Shown piece after piece: positions 8,087 through 16,686 of a stretch of DNA of 64,000 bases. A model generated the notes under the pieces. That model made no database searches. It was not told the DNA's origin and saw only the letters and a list, made by a program, of their open reading frames with translations. Origin of the DNA: Clostridium_AD frigoriphilum. GTDB taxonomy: Bacteria; Bacillota; Clostridia; Clostridiales; Clostridiaceae. The position numbers and the translations under genes were made by a program. Position 1 is the stretch's first letter, and each line of letters starts with the position of its first letter. The stretch lies in NCBI RefSeq assembly GCF_036541405.1, contig NZ_JAZHFS010000023.1:4000-67999 (forward strand), in the 5' to 3' direction.

Positions 8087-9691
8087 TTATTCTTCATTAT
8101 TCTTAACTTCTTCAATAATTTCTTCAACAGTTTCTTTTAATTCCTCCCCTACTTTTTTATACTCAATATCAAATTTTTCATTTTGATTTTTTATAAAGTA
8201 CATTAAAGCATAATAAGTAGGCTTATACTTATCCTTTAGCATAAATTCCTTTTCATTAAATAGATTTAATAATGAGTTATATTGTTTTTTAGCCATTAGT
8301 AATATAAAATACTCATTAATAAACTTATTATATTTATCTGTATTATTAGCTACTTGTAAAAACAAAGGAGCCTTTTTAATGGATTCTTCGATTTTATCCT
8401 TCAAAAGTAAGGTTTTTGATGATTCATAGATACTGCTAAAATCGTTACAATCTCTATCTAAGTCCTTTTTATCAAAATTTAAATCTTGTTCTTTGTTTTT
8501 ACTTTTATTAATTAAAAGTTCTCTACTACACCAGATTTCTAAAAAATCTACAAGCCATAACACCTGCTGTTTTTCTTTTTCTCCTCCAAATCTTATTAGA
8601 TACCATATGTTAAAGAATCGATCCTTAATTTGATACATATAATTTTTCTTATTTACAGGTATTTTATTTATTACACCATTCTTTTCTAATTGATTTAGCT
8701 GAGCTGACACTTCTTTGCTTTGCATTCTTATTTTGTCTGCAATTTCTTTTGTAGTTATGGCCTCCCAGCTTAACGCTATAACATCAACAATTTCTTGCTG
8801 CACTGGAGATAAATTATCCATTACGTGTTTATAAAGAGGTGTTACTTTATCCGATAATGTAGCTATGTCTTTAAAGGCTAGTCCCCTATCACAACATACA
8901 TTACTGAAAAGTAATGACATTATTCTAGGAACCCCACCAGTTAAACGCCTTAAGGCTTCTATTTTACCTTTATTACTTTTGATTAGTTCCTTCATATCTT
9001 TCTTATTAAATATTTCTCCTAATTTTTCAAAAAGTTCGTTAGTTTCTTCTGAAGTTAATCCTTTTAATTTTATTAACTTAAAGAAGTCATAAAAAGGTTT
9101 TTCATAATCAAAGGTGAATTCTAAAACATCTGCGGATGCTCCAATAAAACGAATTTCAGCAGACGTTAATAAAATTTCTCTAAGTTTTTGCTGCTCAATA
9201 AGTTTAAACTTCTTCAAAATACCCTCAGTATTATCTATTAAAAGTATTAACTTTTTATTTTTTTCCTTAAGTCTTTGCTCTATTAGTTTAAAACATATAT
9301 CTTCGTAGTTTTCTTCCTTTGCATGTTTATCCATTTGCTCATGAAGGCCTATAAATTCATAACTTTCTAGTTCAAGATCTTGTGCTACGACCTCCCAAAG
9401 CTTAAATAATCTACGTACATTATATTGCTCCTCTGGTAATATAACAGGAATAAGCCTTTTTTTTAATTCTGTATCCCTTTTGATTTCAAAGTATATCCTT
9501 TTAAGTAAAGTTGTTTTACCATACCCTCTTTGAGCCTCTATCATATAATGCTGCTCTGGATATTTCATATCTGAACCTTTTATATCATTTATGATTTTTT
9601 GAAATTCTTTTTTTCTTATTACAAAACTATCAATTAGGTCTTTCTCTGTTAAATTATTGGGGTTATAAAAACTTACATTACTAGTTTGCAT
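8087..9691 (-). CDS. AAA/STAND-like ATPase with winged helix and helical C-terminus
   Basis: A 534-aa ATPase. Walker A is QRGYGKTTL (54-62), Walker B is LILLIDN with Asp153, and a GGVPR sensor-2-like motif is near residue 253. A winged-helix segment (QQEIVDVIALSWEAITTKEIADKI, about 300-350) and FFNIWYLIRFG follow, then a charged helical tail. This order is that of ATPase_2/AAA_16 STAND-like proteins. It overlaps the preceding ATPase gene by 11 nt, so the two are translationally coupled and probably work together. Function is unknown; regulation, stress sensing or defence are possibilities. Confidence 0.75.
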   Translation of the reverse strand: MQTSNVSFYNPNNLTEKDLIDSFVIRKKEFQKIINDIKGSDMKYPEQHYMIEAQRGYGKTTLLKRIYFEIKRDTELKKRLIPVILPEEQYNVRRLFKLWEVVAQDLELESYEFIGLHEQMDKHAKEENYEDICFKLIEQRLKEKNKKLILLIDNTEGILKKFKLIEQQKLREILLTSAEIRFIGASADVLEFTFDYEKPFYDFFKLIKLKGLTSEETNELFEKLGEIFNKKDMKELIKSNKGKIEALRRLTGGVPRIMSLLFSNVCCDRGLAFKDIATLSDKVTPLYKHVMDNLSPVQQEIVDVIALSWEAITTKEIADKIRMQSKEVSAQLNQLEKNGVINKIPVNKKNYMYQIKDRFFNIWYLIRFGGEKEKQQVLWLVDFLEIWCSRELLINKSKNKEQDLNFDKKDLDRDCNDFSSIYESSKTLLLKDKIEESIKKAPLFLQVANNTDKYNKFINEYFILLMAKKQYNSLLNLFNEKEFMLKDKYKPTYYALMYFIKNQNEKFDIEYKKVGEELKETVEEIIEEVKNNEE

Positions 9692-10856
9692 TTTTTTTAC
9701 ACCACCACATTCTTAATATTGGAGAAGTAAATGTATAAAATTTCTCCTCATCATCATTATTTATATATCCATCATCTATAAGAGTATTTAAGAGATCTTT
9801 ATATGTTTCACAAAGATTATATTTTACAGCTAAATTGTGTGTTTCATTATAAGTTATCTTTTTAGCCTCTGATATAGATATTAGATCTAATGTTTCCATA
9901 ATGAACTTATAATCATTGTTTTTGTACACCACAAGCCTCTCATGCCAACTACTAAATTTATTATTTTCTTCTATCATACGTTTTATTGCAATATCTACTG
10001 ATTTATTATGTATGACGCATAAATTATCTTCATCGTAGATATCCTGGATTTTATCCATAGCAAGTTGAATATAAAAAGGAATTAACCACTTAATCTCATT
10101 AAGCATATGATTTATAGTATCCTCGTCCATAGTAAAATCCAGTCCTTTAAGTAACTCAGTTATAAGATTTTTACCCTCTGATTTACTTAGTGGAGTGACT
10201 TTTACTATATCTAGGTCATTTATAAACTTTGAAGAATCCATTCGTCTTGCAATACCCTCAAGGCTTATGGAACCTGTATATATAAATTGAAATTTATTAT
10301 TTATATCACTATTTTGTCTTAAAACTCTATTACTCTGAAGGAGATGAACTGCATATGCGGTGCCTTCTTTTTGTTGAATGTTTTCTATTGTTTGAGCAAA
10401 TTCATCTATCATTATAATCAATTTGTGCCCTTCTAAATCAATGGTTCTCATTATTTCTATAAATTTATCATAATAATTATCTTCAATATTTTTGCTAAAT
10501 TTAACGGAGTCTATACCAACTTCATCTATACTTTTAAAAATGTTTTTAGCTATGTCCTTTATTGAATTTATTACCTTATCTCTTTTTCTTATTGAATCAC
10601 AATTTAAAATTGCTTTTACAATTTCCTTATAATACTTATTCTCGTCATACACTGACTCCGTAATTACATAAACTACATAGTACTTCTCCTTTGGGTTATC
10701 TTCTATATACCTCATTAAAGATGTCTTTCCTACTCTTCTTGGAGCTGAAATTATAATGCTGCTATCTGAATCAATTTTTCTCCATAATTTATTTATTAAA
10801 ATAGGCCTTTTAAAAAAGTTGTCCCCTCGAGCAGCTTGCCCAGTTGTAATTTTCAT
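9681..10856 (-). CDS. Archaeal-type AAA ATPase (ATPase_2 family)
   Basis: A 391-aa ATPase. Walker A is APRRVGKTS (38-46), Walker B is LIIMIDEFAQ with Asp151-Glu152, and FIYTGSISLEGIARRM is the sensor-1 region. The end FTSPILRMWW is typical of the ATPase_2 (archaeal ATPase) family. AGGAGGC lies 7 nt before the ATG. It is first in an operon with the overlapping ATPase downstream and has a near-ideal housekeeping promoter. Unlike many defence ATPases it has no recognisable effector domain. The role is unknown. Confidence 0.75.
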   Translation of the reverse strand: MKITTGQAARGDNFFKRPILINKLWRKIDSDSSIIISAPRRVGKTSLMRYIEDNPKEKYYVVYVITESVYDENKYYKEIVKAILNCDSIRKRDKVINSIKDIAKNIFKSIDEVGIDSVKFSKNIEDNYYDKFIEIMRTIDLEGHKLIIMIDEFAQTIENIQQKEGTAYAVHLLQSNRVLRQNSDINNKFQFIYTGSISLEGIARRMDSSKFINDLDIVKVTPLSKSEGKNLITELLKGLDFTMDEDTINHMLNEIKWLIPFYIQLAMDKIQDIYDEDNLCVIHNKSVDIAIKRMIEENNKFSSWHERLVVYKNNDYKFIMETLDLISISEAKKITYNETHNLAVKYNLCETYKDLLNTLIDDGYINNDDEEKFYTFTSPILRMWWCKKNAN

Positions 10857-10889
10857 AATTAACGCCTCCTATGTATCCTTATATTTACA

Positions 10890-10947
10890 ATTATACTTAA
10901 CAAAAAATATCTTGTCAAGTATTTTGACAAGATATTTTTTGTTAAGT
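10890..10947 (-). promoter_or_regulatory. Consensus promoter embedded in a 24-bp-arm palindrome
   Basis: The arms 10895-10918 and 10924-10947 are perfect complements around a 5-nt loop. Read on the minus strand, one arm supplies TTGACA (10913-10918), and exactly 17 bp on is TATAAT (10890-10895). The same hairpin ends in T6 and lies 30 nt past the stop of the permease gene, so it can also terminate that upstream transcript. Confidence 0.85.
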
Positions 10948-10976
10948 TAACCAAGGATGTAAACAATAAATACTTC

Positions 10977-11738
10977 TTATATAAGCTTATTCATTTTTTT
11001 ATACCCAAAGCAATAAAATAAGAAACTACCTATTGAAAATAATATTAAGTCATACAATATAATCCCTGTGCCTGTAATTTTACTGTATATATCAATTTGA
11101 AATAATGTCATAACATTTAATTGCTCAACTAAACCAGTGTTTGGTAATATAACCGCTGTAACTACAACATAAAACAAAGGTAATAATAGTATCAAAAATT
11201 TACTTTTTGTTAACGTTGATATTCCTAAAATAAATGTTGAAAATGAAGCTGCACTAACAAAGGTTATAAGGAGTGAAATAATAATATAAGCAATTTTAGA
11301 CTTATTATAAATAGGACTAAATGCCCCTGTTACATCTGTATGAATATTGTTAATGCCATAAGCACTGATTAAGAATATAAGTAATATAGTTTTAGTTATT
11401 AAAAATACAAACCCACTAACTAAGGCATTTACTATCAAACGACTAGTGAAATACACTTTTGGTTCTATTATTGTAAAAAGTTTGCTAAAAATATCCTTTT
11501 TCTTATCTATAATATAAGAATTAGTAAATGGAATACTAGCAAGTAATGGAGCAATAAAAGGAAGATAACTAAACCAACCAATTCTTATAAAAAAATTAAT
11601 ACCATCCACACTAGATGCGTGAAACTTAATCTCACTATAACATGGTATTAATAGTAATGCTAAAACTATTAGACTTGATATTAAAGTTTTCTTAGAAAAA
11701 AATGCTCTTTTAAAATCAAATATTAAAAAGGTTTTCAT
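10977..11738 (-). CDS. ABC-2 type membrane protein, permease-like
   Basis: A 253-aa protein with about six predicted membrane helices: near residues 18-33, 55-70, 103-130, 150-175, 182-198 and 225-243. The N-terminal cytoplasmic start followed by a helix, and a large SAYGINNIHTD loop, are consistent with ABC-2 family permeases. No ATPase partner gene is adjacent. It is the third gene of the ECF sigma/anti-sigma unit, 49 nt downstream, with GAGGAG before its ATG. It could be a target or an accessory sensor of the sigma factor. Substrate is unknown. Confidence 0.6.
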   Translation of the reverse strand: MKTFLIFDFKRAFFSKKTLISSLIVLALLLIPCYSEIKFHASSVDGINFFIRIGWFSYLPFIAPLLASIPFTNSYIIDKKKDIFSKLFTIIEPKVYFTSRLIVNALVSGFVFLITKTILLIFLISAYGINNIHTDVTGAFSPIYNKSKIAYIIISLLITFVSAASFSTFILGISTLTKSKFLILLLPLFYVVVTAVILPNTGLVEQLNVMTLFQIDIYSKITGTGIILYDLILFSIGSFLFYCFGYKKMNKLI

Positions 11739-11787
11739 TTTTTAACTCCTCTCAATTATAAATTATACAAGCAGTTGACATCGATAA

Positions 11788-12849
11788 TTAGTATTTATCC
11801 CCCACTGCTCCAAGGCTGGAAGCCTTAATAAAAGTTTTATTTTTAAGAAGTTTTAAAGAATCTTTATCACCTGTAACTACAACTCCTAAAATTTTTATAT
11901 TATCTTTCGTAATTTTAACTTTATCTTTACTTAACTTACTAAATAACGTTTCATAGAGTTGCTGATTTTTTCCTTTCTTTGTTTTTCCATAAGAAATTGT
12001 ATCAATAAAGTCTTTTTCAGGTGTTTCTTTATTTTTTCCTGCCTCATCTATTGATTTAATACCATATACATCATCCTCATATAGTATAATATTAGGACTT
12101 ATGTGTTTTTCTCTTTTATTTACTGGTATCTCCTCTTCATTTGATATTTTTTCAATATGAGAACTCAATTCAGTAACTTCACTTTTCGTATACGTATCCA
12201 CCCAATACCAATTCAATGTTATGTTTTGTGGTATCATCCTTTTCACCTCAGAAATACTATAAGATTTATCAAATGATAACGATATTTCCATAATTTTATC
12301 TTCTTCAATTTTATTAATCATTGCTAAATCATCTCTATATTTAGTATATTTTACATTAGGATGGTAAAATTGCATTACATTTTTGCCAACCTTGTTATAT
12401 CTTTTAGATTCATATAAGGATTGTTCTGAATCTCCACTAGCCTCATATAGCAGTCCACTAATATCACCATAAAGACCATTTATTAGCGGTAGATAAGTAT
12501 AAGATTCTTTGTTGTTACCATCAACAATAGGTTTGTTCCCTAAAAATCTATAAGTAACATAATCAAGTTCACCAGTCAATAAGCCATCATCCATTTGGTC
12601 ACTTCCAATATATGAATTAGGGTGGGCTATTCTGTAATAATTTTCTAGCTCAGCCTTTTTATCATTTCCTAATTTGTTTAAAGTTGTAGCATTAAAGACT
12701 AAACCGACGAAACTTACTACTGTAAATACTAATATACTTGTTATAATCCCTCTTATGATAGAGAAAAATTTTGCCTTTTTTATAACCTTATCAAAATTAG
12801 ACGGACCTTTATCTTCAAATAACTCTTTTAATTTTTCTTCATCATTCAT
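11788..12849 (-). CDS. Membrane anti-sigma factor (Sigma_reg_N / Sigma_reg_C, YhdL-like)
   Basis: A 353-aa protein with a short cytoplasmic head, one membrane helix (residues about 30-52) and a large outer domain. The outer part (NITLNWYWVDTY ... GVVVTGD) resembles the sigma factor regulator C-terminal domain of YhdL, the anti-SigM protein. The start at 12849 overlaps the sigma gene stop by 8 nt (ATGAATGA), with GGGGTG upstream, so translation is coupled. It should hold the adjacent ECF sigma factor inactive until a cell-envelope signal arrives. Confidence 0.8.
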   Translation of the reverse strand: MNDEEKLKELFEDKGPSNFDKVIKKAKFFSIIRGIITSILVFTVVSFVGLVFNATTLNKLGNDKKAELENYYRIAHPNSYIGSDQMDDGLLTGELDYVTYRFLGNKPIVDGNNKESYTYLPLINGLYGDISGLLYEASGDSEQSLYESKRYNKVGKNVMQFYHPNVKYTKYRDDLAMINKIEEDKIMEISLSFDKSYSISEVKRMIPQNITLNWYWVDTYTKSEVTELSSHIEKISNEEEIPVNKREKHISPNIILYEDDVYGIKSIDEAGKNKETPEKDFIDTISYGKTKKGKNQQLYETLFSKLSKDKVKITKDNIKILGVVVTGDKDSLKLLKNKTFIKASSLGAVGDKY

Positions 12850-13342
12850 TATACATAACACCCCACTTGTTTTTAAATTGCTCTCTTGCTCTAAATAAAT
12901 ATGTTTTCACTGTACTTTCATTTATATCTAAGACATTAGATATTTCTTTATAGGATAAGTCCATATTATATTTTAGAATTAATAAATTTTTTTGAATATT
13001 ATTTAATGAATTAAGTATTTTTAGTACATCCCCTTTTCTCTCCAGATCTATAATATAGTCTTCACATAAATTGTTATCTGATTTAAATATTTCTTCATCT
13101 ATAATTACATGTACATGTCTTTTTTTGGCTCTACATAGATCATAATATCTATTAATTGCAACTCTAAAAAGCCATGATGATATTTGGGAAACATCTATTC
13201 CATCAATATATTTTAATGCTTTATAAAAAGTATCTTGTGTTATATCCTCTGCATCCTCCTGATTGCAACCTAGCTTTATTAAATAACAATGTATAATATT
13301 CATCTTATCCATAAATATTTTGCTTATTAAATCATTTTTCAT
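12842..13342 (-). CDS. ECF-type RNA polymerase sigma factor
   Basis: A 166-aa sigma-70 family protein with region 2 (EDAEDITQDTFYKALKYI, residues 30-47) and region 4 (LDINESTVKTYLFRAREQFK, residues 138-157), and no region 3. AGGGGGAT precedes the ATG. It heads an operon with its anti-sigma factor and a permease. A TGAAAT-AACC-ATTTCA dyad at 13375-13390 lies upstream; TGAAA could be part of a self-recognised -35, but a clear ECF -10 is not visible. Confidence 0.9.
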   Translation of the reverse strand: MKNDLISKIFMDKMNIIHCYLIKLGCNQEDAEDITQDTFYKALKYIDGIDVSQISSWLFRVAINRYYDLCRAKKRHVHVIIDEEIFKSDNNLCEDYIIDLERKGDVLKILNSLNNIQKNLLILKYNMDLSYKEISNVLDINESTVKTYLFRAREQFKNKWGVMYNE

Positions 13343-13489
13343 TTTATCCCCCTAACCTAAAGCAAAATACATGTTGAAATAACCATTTCAGAAGCCCCTC
13401 TATTACTAAAACGATTATAGGGCTAAAAAGTATACAATTAATTCATATATTGTTTTAATAATGTAATTTAGATGTTTTTTAGAACAATT

Positions 13490-13528
13490 AAAAAACTATA
13501 AGAATTTATTATAAACTCTTATAGTTTT
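13490..13528. terminator. Terminator-like hairpin
   Basis: Perfect 13-bp stem AAAAACTATAAGA / TCTTATAGTTTTT, between the ECF operon and the ADP-ribosylglycohydrolase pseudogene. Confidence 0.65.
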
Positions 13529-13566
13529 TATGGGTAGGAAGTATAAATTACTTATTAAAATTTAAT

Positions 13567-13970
13567 TCATATTCTTGAGAGAGCTATGTTAAGTTGAGTA
13601 GCAAAATCATCACGCTTGCCTATAACAGCCGTTATTGAACTATCAGCTAGGACACCACATGCTAATGGTGATGTTCCATCTGCATATCTAGTCAATGCTT
13701 TTCTTGTTGTTTTTCTTGTTGCATTTCCAACATAAAATACCCCTTCATATGGAGTATAATCACCTGCATTTCTCCACTTAATAAAGTTATTCATTATATC
13801 ATTATATTTAAGCCCTTTAGAAAGGCTATACATAAGATATAACGTCATACTTGTATCAATATGACTATGTCCCAGCTTTCTGGTTATAGGCGCCAAATGA
13901 GCGCATATCAATTACAGAATTTTGTCTAAGCGTTTCTCTGTTTTCAAATTCAACTGGCATACCATATAGT
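13567..13970 (-). pseudogene. ADP-ribosylglycohydrolase family pseudogene
   Basis: Two frames together give a recognisable ADP-ribosylglycohydrolase start: GMPVEFENRETLRQNSVIDMR and FGAYNQKAGT in one frame, then DTSMTLYLMYSLSKGLKYNDIMNNFIKW and DYTPYEGVFYVGNATRK in another. At the junction (about 13870-13885) the expected GTWSDDTSMTL motif reads GT-stop-S followed by a frameshift, consistent with TGG to TAG plus a one-base insertion. The conserved metal-binding Asp pair is lost and the protein is far shorter than the family's ~300 aa. It is certainly non-functional. The last 30 residues match nothing I know. Confidence 0.7.
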
Positions 13971-14298
13971 ATCTTCACCTATCCATTGAACCACAAGAAG
14001 GACATCTTTTCTTGGTCAGCTATTTCAAGCTTTCTACCTTGTTTATAAAGCTCTAATAGATTTATTTTTTATTACTTGATTTTGCTTCTGTTAAGTTCTA
14101 ATTATAAGAATAATGGGAAGTTGACTAATAGCTTTTATATTTCTTTTTTTAATATTTGGTGCGTTACAATATTTGAATAATGGGAATTAAGTAACAGTCA
14201 AATTAGATTACTTCAAAGGTGTAAGTCATTTTTATAATTATTTGTCACTTATTTTATATAACGGGGCGAAGATTAAATTCTTTTGGTGAATCTTAAAG
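13971..14298. other. Gap without gene
   Basis: No supported coding sequence. Minus-strand codons near 14010-14060 include CPSCGSMDR before a stop, perhaps another gene scrap. GAATAATGGGAA occurs twice (about 14108 and 14174). Confidence 0.4.
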
Positions 14299-15003
14299 CT
14301 ATCTCAGCTTGAATGCGTCTAGTATTCCATTAGTGGCAACATCTGTATTATCATCAAAGATAATTTTAAATTCATTTTCTAATGGGGTTAATTCTTGGTC
14401 TATAACTTTTGTTAATTTGATACCTCTGGCTTTTTCTTTCCATACGATACGTTTTAATGGGATTTCTACTTCAGCGTAACGATCAAATATATTGTTTGTT
14501 TCATAAAAACTATCCGGCATTGAATCCTTATATCTATCATTTAATATTATGTTTTCATCTTTCGTAACAACTGCTGCATATAATTTATTGTACATTACCT
14601 CTTTAACAAACTCTTCATCCGGCAAATATGGACCGAAAGTATCGAAAAACTTCACACATGATTTAACTGGCAAAATATGCTCATGTATAACGTGTTTCTT
14701 AAGCTCTTCAATGATTGCATCAAGAGCACCACCTTTCTCCTTTGCTATCTCTTCATACTTAGCAAAGGCATTTTCTGACCAAAGAGGTATATTTCTGGAT
14801 TTACCATTTACTGCACGTAGTGAAGTCCAATCACGAACTAACTCGCTAACTAATTTATATCGAGTTTCATTTGAGAAATTTTCATCATGTAGGATATGGT
14901 AAATCTCATATACGATTGTTGATTGACGTTCTAAAATATTTTTTTATTTGGCAATATTCCCGTTCTCATCAAACTTGATGCCATATGTACTATTCTTTTT
15001 CAT
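14299..15003 (-). pseudogene. Hypothetical gene interrupted by one in-frame stop
   Basis: From the ATG at 15003 (AGAGGAG upstream), 19 codons (MKKNSTYGIKFDENGNIAK) run to a TAA at 14944-14946. The same frame then stays open for 214 codons to 14299, containing NILERQSTIVYEIYHIL and WTSLRAVNGKSRNIPLW and ending ATNGILDAFKLR. No good start lies soon after the TAA. The intact protein would be about 233 aa, soluble and mixed alpha/beta. I do not recognise a family. One mutation accounts for the break, so decay is recent, or the stop is a sequencing error beside an A7 run. Confidence 0.6.
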
Positions 15004-15422
15004 CCATTTAATCTCCTCTTGACTATATTTTAGTAGTAAATTTTCTCTAAAAATTTTCTTTCTACCCATTTGCTTGTTTCTACTTCGTTATATTAGTAAG
15101 TACATACGTTACATATCATACTATTGTCTGATCTAACTTCACTTTACTTCATCAAAACATAGGCTTAATTGCTTTTATAGTGATTAGAAGCTTGTAGAAC
15201 CAGATATTTCCGGAAACATAAACAAGTGTATATACTACATTATATCACGAGGTCAATTTAACATAAATATACCTAGACCTGTTTATAACAGTATACTGCA
15301 TACTACCTGTTCGGAATTACAGTGGTATTCCTAAACACGTGATTTCGGCTGATGGTAATACATAATATTTTACAGTTGTTTAGCAATGCAAGTTAAGACT
15401 ACATTAATATAATTATGATAAC
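15004..15422. other. Gap without gene
   Basis: About 420 bp with no convincing ORF, RNA or terminator on either strand. Slightly higher GC patches are present. Confidence 0.4.
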
Positions 15423-15548
15423 TTAAATTAATGCTATGCCTAACGGAATAATTGAAATTAACATTAACCATTTCCATTTAAAAACACCTCCAATAATCAG
15501 CATTAAAATACCAATAATTAGGGTGATTATCATACCTAAAAATGTCAT
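15423..15548 (-). CDS. Small hydrophobic membrane protein
   Basis: A 41-aa ORF beginning MTFLGMIITLIIGILMLIIGG with GGGG 9 nt before the ATG at 15548. It has two hydrophobic stretches separated by VFKWKW. The longer open frame to 15719 reads through group II intron sequence and is not protein-like. It lies directly after the intron 3' end, so it may be part of what the intron inserted beside. Function is unknown. Confidence 0.45.
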   Translation of the reverse strand: MTFLGMIITLIIGILMLIIGGVFKWKWLMLISIIPLGIALI

Positions 15549-15566
15549 ATAGTCTTTCCCCTCACT

Positions 15567-15655
15567 AAATGTCGAGTAGGTAGGGAGCCTTACGGCTCCT
15601 TTCCCATCTAAGAACCGTAATTGTGTGTCACCACACATACGGCCATTATCTCTTG
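15567..15655 (-). mobile_element. Group II intron remnant (domains V and VI)
   Basis: On the minus strand GGCCGTATGTGTG-GTGA-CACACA...TACGG folds as a domain V hairpin, close to the bacterial pattern GAGCCGTATG...GTACGGTTC. It is followed by the short domain VI stem GGAGCC-GTAA-GGCTCC and the usual CTACCTACTCGAC end. The AGC triad is altered to GGC. Upstream (higher coordinates) the rest of the intron and its LtrA protein are missing. Confidence 0.7.
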
Positions 15656-15890
15656 TGATGCATTTAATGCAGTTCAGGCGCAGCAATCTCTGAGGAGCAA
15701 CGTTATCGTCAATCCCCATGGTACAACAACTCGTAGATCCACGAAATACAGCGGCAAGAAAGTCACGAAGGAAACCGTGAATATCGAGGAGCTGATGTAC
15801 GATTTAGGATTTGATATATAATTTAGGATTCGATGAGAAAATACGATATATCAACCTGTATAATCACGCCGAACTGGAATTTGACTTTAA
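15645..15890 (+). pseudogene. Large serine recombinase relic
   Basis: The plus-strand translation TAIISCDAFNAVQAQ ... VNPHGTTTRRSTKYSGK resembles the region just after the recombinase domain of Tn-type large serine recombinases (HPAIIS..FxxVQxEM ... RRRSTKYSG). No catalytic N-terminus or zinc ribbon is present. A 19-nt tandem duplication (GATTTAGGATTTGAT at 15801 and AATTTAGGATTCGAT at 15820) shifts the frame, after which EKIRYINLYNHAELEFDFK continues. It abuts the intron remnant. It is not functional. Confidence 0.55.
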
Positions 15891-16012
15891 ACTGATTTAC
15901 TTTGAATCCACTTTATTAAAACGTCAAGTTATATTGATGTCTATTAGAATACTATCAAAAAATGGTAGTAAAAAAATAAGTTCAAAAATTCAAACGAATC
16001 TATGACCTTTTT

Positions 16013-16549
16013 TTATAATAAATCTTTTAGCAGTTGAGGCATACAGTAATAACAAGTAATGGCAATTTCATCAGTAGACTCATTCATGTCATTATCAATC
16101 CACTGTTTAACAAGATGGACAATCCCATATGAATAAAAGGTAATGGCATTAAGTATATCTTTTGTCAAATAATCTTCTCCATGTTTTTGAAGTACATAGT
16201 TTTTATAGAAAGTTTCGGTTTTTTCTATAAAGTTTTTCATAATACTATTTTGTGTTTCATAATTTGATGCGACTTTATAATAGAATTTGTTTAAAAACAT
16301 TTTATAGTAGAAATTAGAAATAATGGTCACAAAATTATCTTTAGTAATATCAAAGAATAATGGATCTAATGCGATTAAGTCAAATAAATAATTCAATACA
16401 TCATCTTTGTCTTTGAAATAATGATAAAATGTTTGTTTTGAAATATCAGCAGCTTTTGCGATTTCTGTCACGGTAATTTTCTTTATCGGTTTTGTTTGGC
16501 AAAGCACAAAAAACTCATTTGCAATAGCTTTCTTGATTAGTTGTTTCAT
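16013..16549 (-). CDS. TetR/AcrR-family regulator
   Basis: A 178-aa regulator. The N-terminal TetR helix-turn-helix (ITVTEIAKAADISKQTFYHYFKDKDDVLNYLF) covers residues about 25-57. The C-terminal ligand domain is of the DhaS-like TetR_C type. The ATG at 16549 has GGGAG 7 nt upstream; the TTG two codons earlier is less likely. It is divergent from the ene-reductase gene, with palindromes in the 137-bp intergenic region, so it probably represses that enzyme and itself. Confidence 0.85.
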   Translation of the reverse strand: MKQLIKKAIANEFFVLCQTKPIKKITVTEIAKAADISKQTFYHYFKDKDDVLNYLFDLIALDPLFFDITKDNFVTIISNFYYKMFLNKFYYKVASNYETQNSIMKNFIEKTETFYKNYVLQKHGEDYLTKDILNAITFYSYGIVHLVKQWIDNDMNESTDEIAITCYYCMPQLLKDLL

Positions 16550-16588
16550 AGACAATCTCCCATAGAAGTTTACGATTTAATGAAATCG

Positions 16589-16663
16589 TCCAAAATTGGA
16601 ACGGTCACAATAAATTGTAAATTTTATTTTAAACTATTGATTGTTATTATTATAACATAACAA
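16589..16663. promoter_or_regulatory. Candidate TetR operators and promoter between divergent genes
   Basis: Two dyads are visible: TCCAA-AA-TTGGA (16589-16600) and TTGTTAT-N9-ATAACAA (16641-16663). The second spans a TATAAC -10-like element (16651-16656) for the plus-strand gene. Which, if either, is bound is not known. Confidence 0.45.
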
Positions 16664-16686
16664 ATAAAGTAATGGGGGTATAAATT

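Noticed and set aside
7889..9308. Plus-strand ORFs opposite the SDR and ATPase genes
   Set aside because: Shadows of well-supported minus-strand genes with no ribosome binding sites.
13567..13911. C-terminal tyrosine recombinase (KLGHSHIDTSMTLYL looks like LGHxxIxTTxxYxH)
   Set aside because: The catalytic Tyr and HxxR are missing, and the sequence on both sides fits ADP-ribosylglycohydrolase much better.
15621..15821. 66-aa plus-strand ORF as a real gene
   Set aside because: It is a recombinase fragment lacking catalytic parts and is frameshifted by a tandem duplication.
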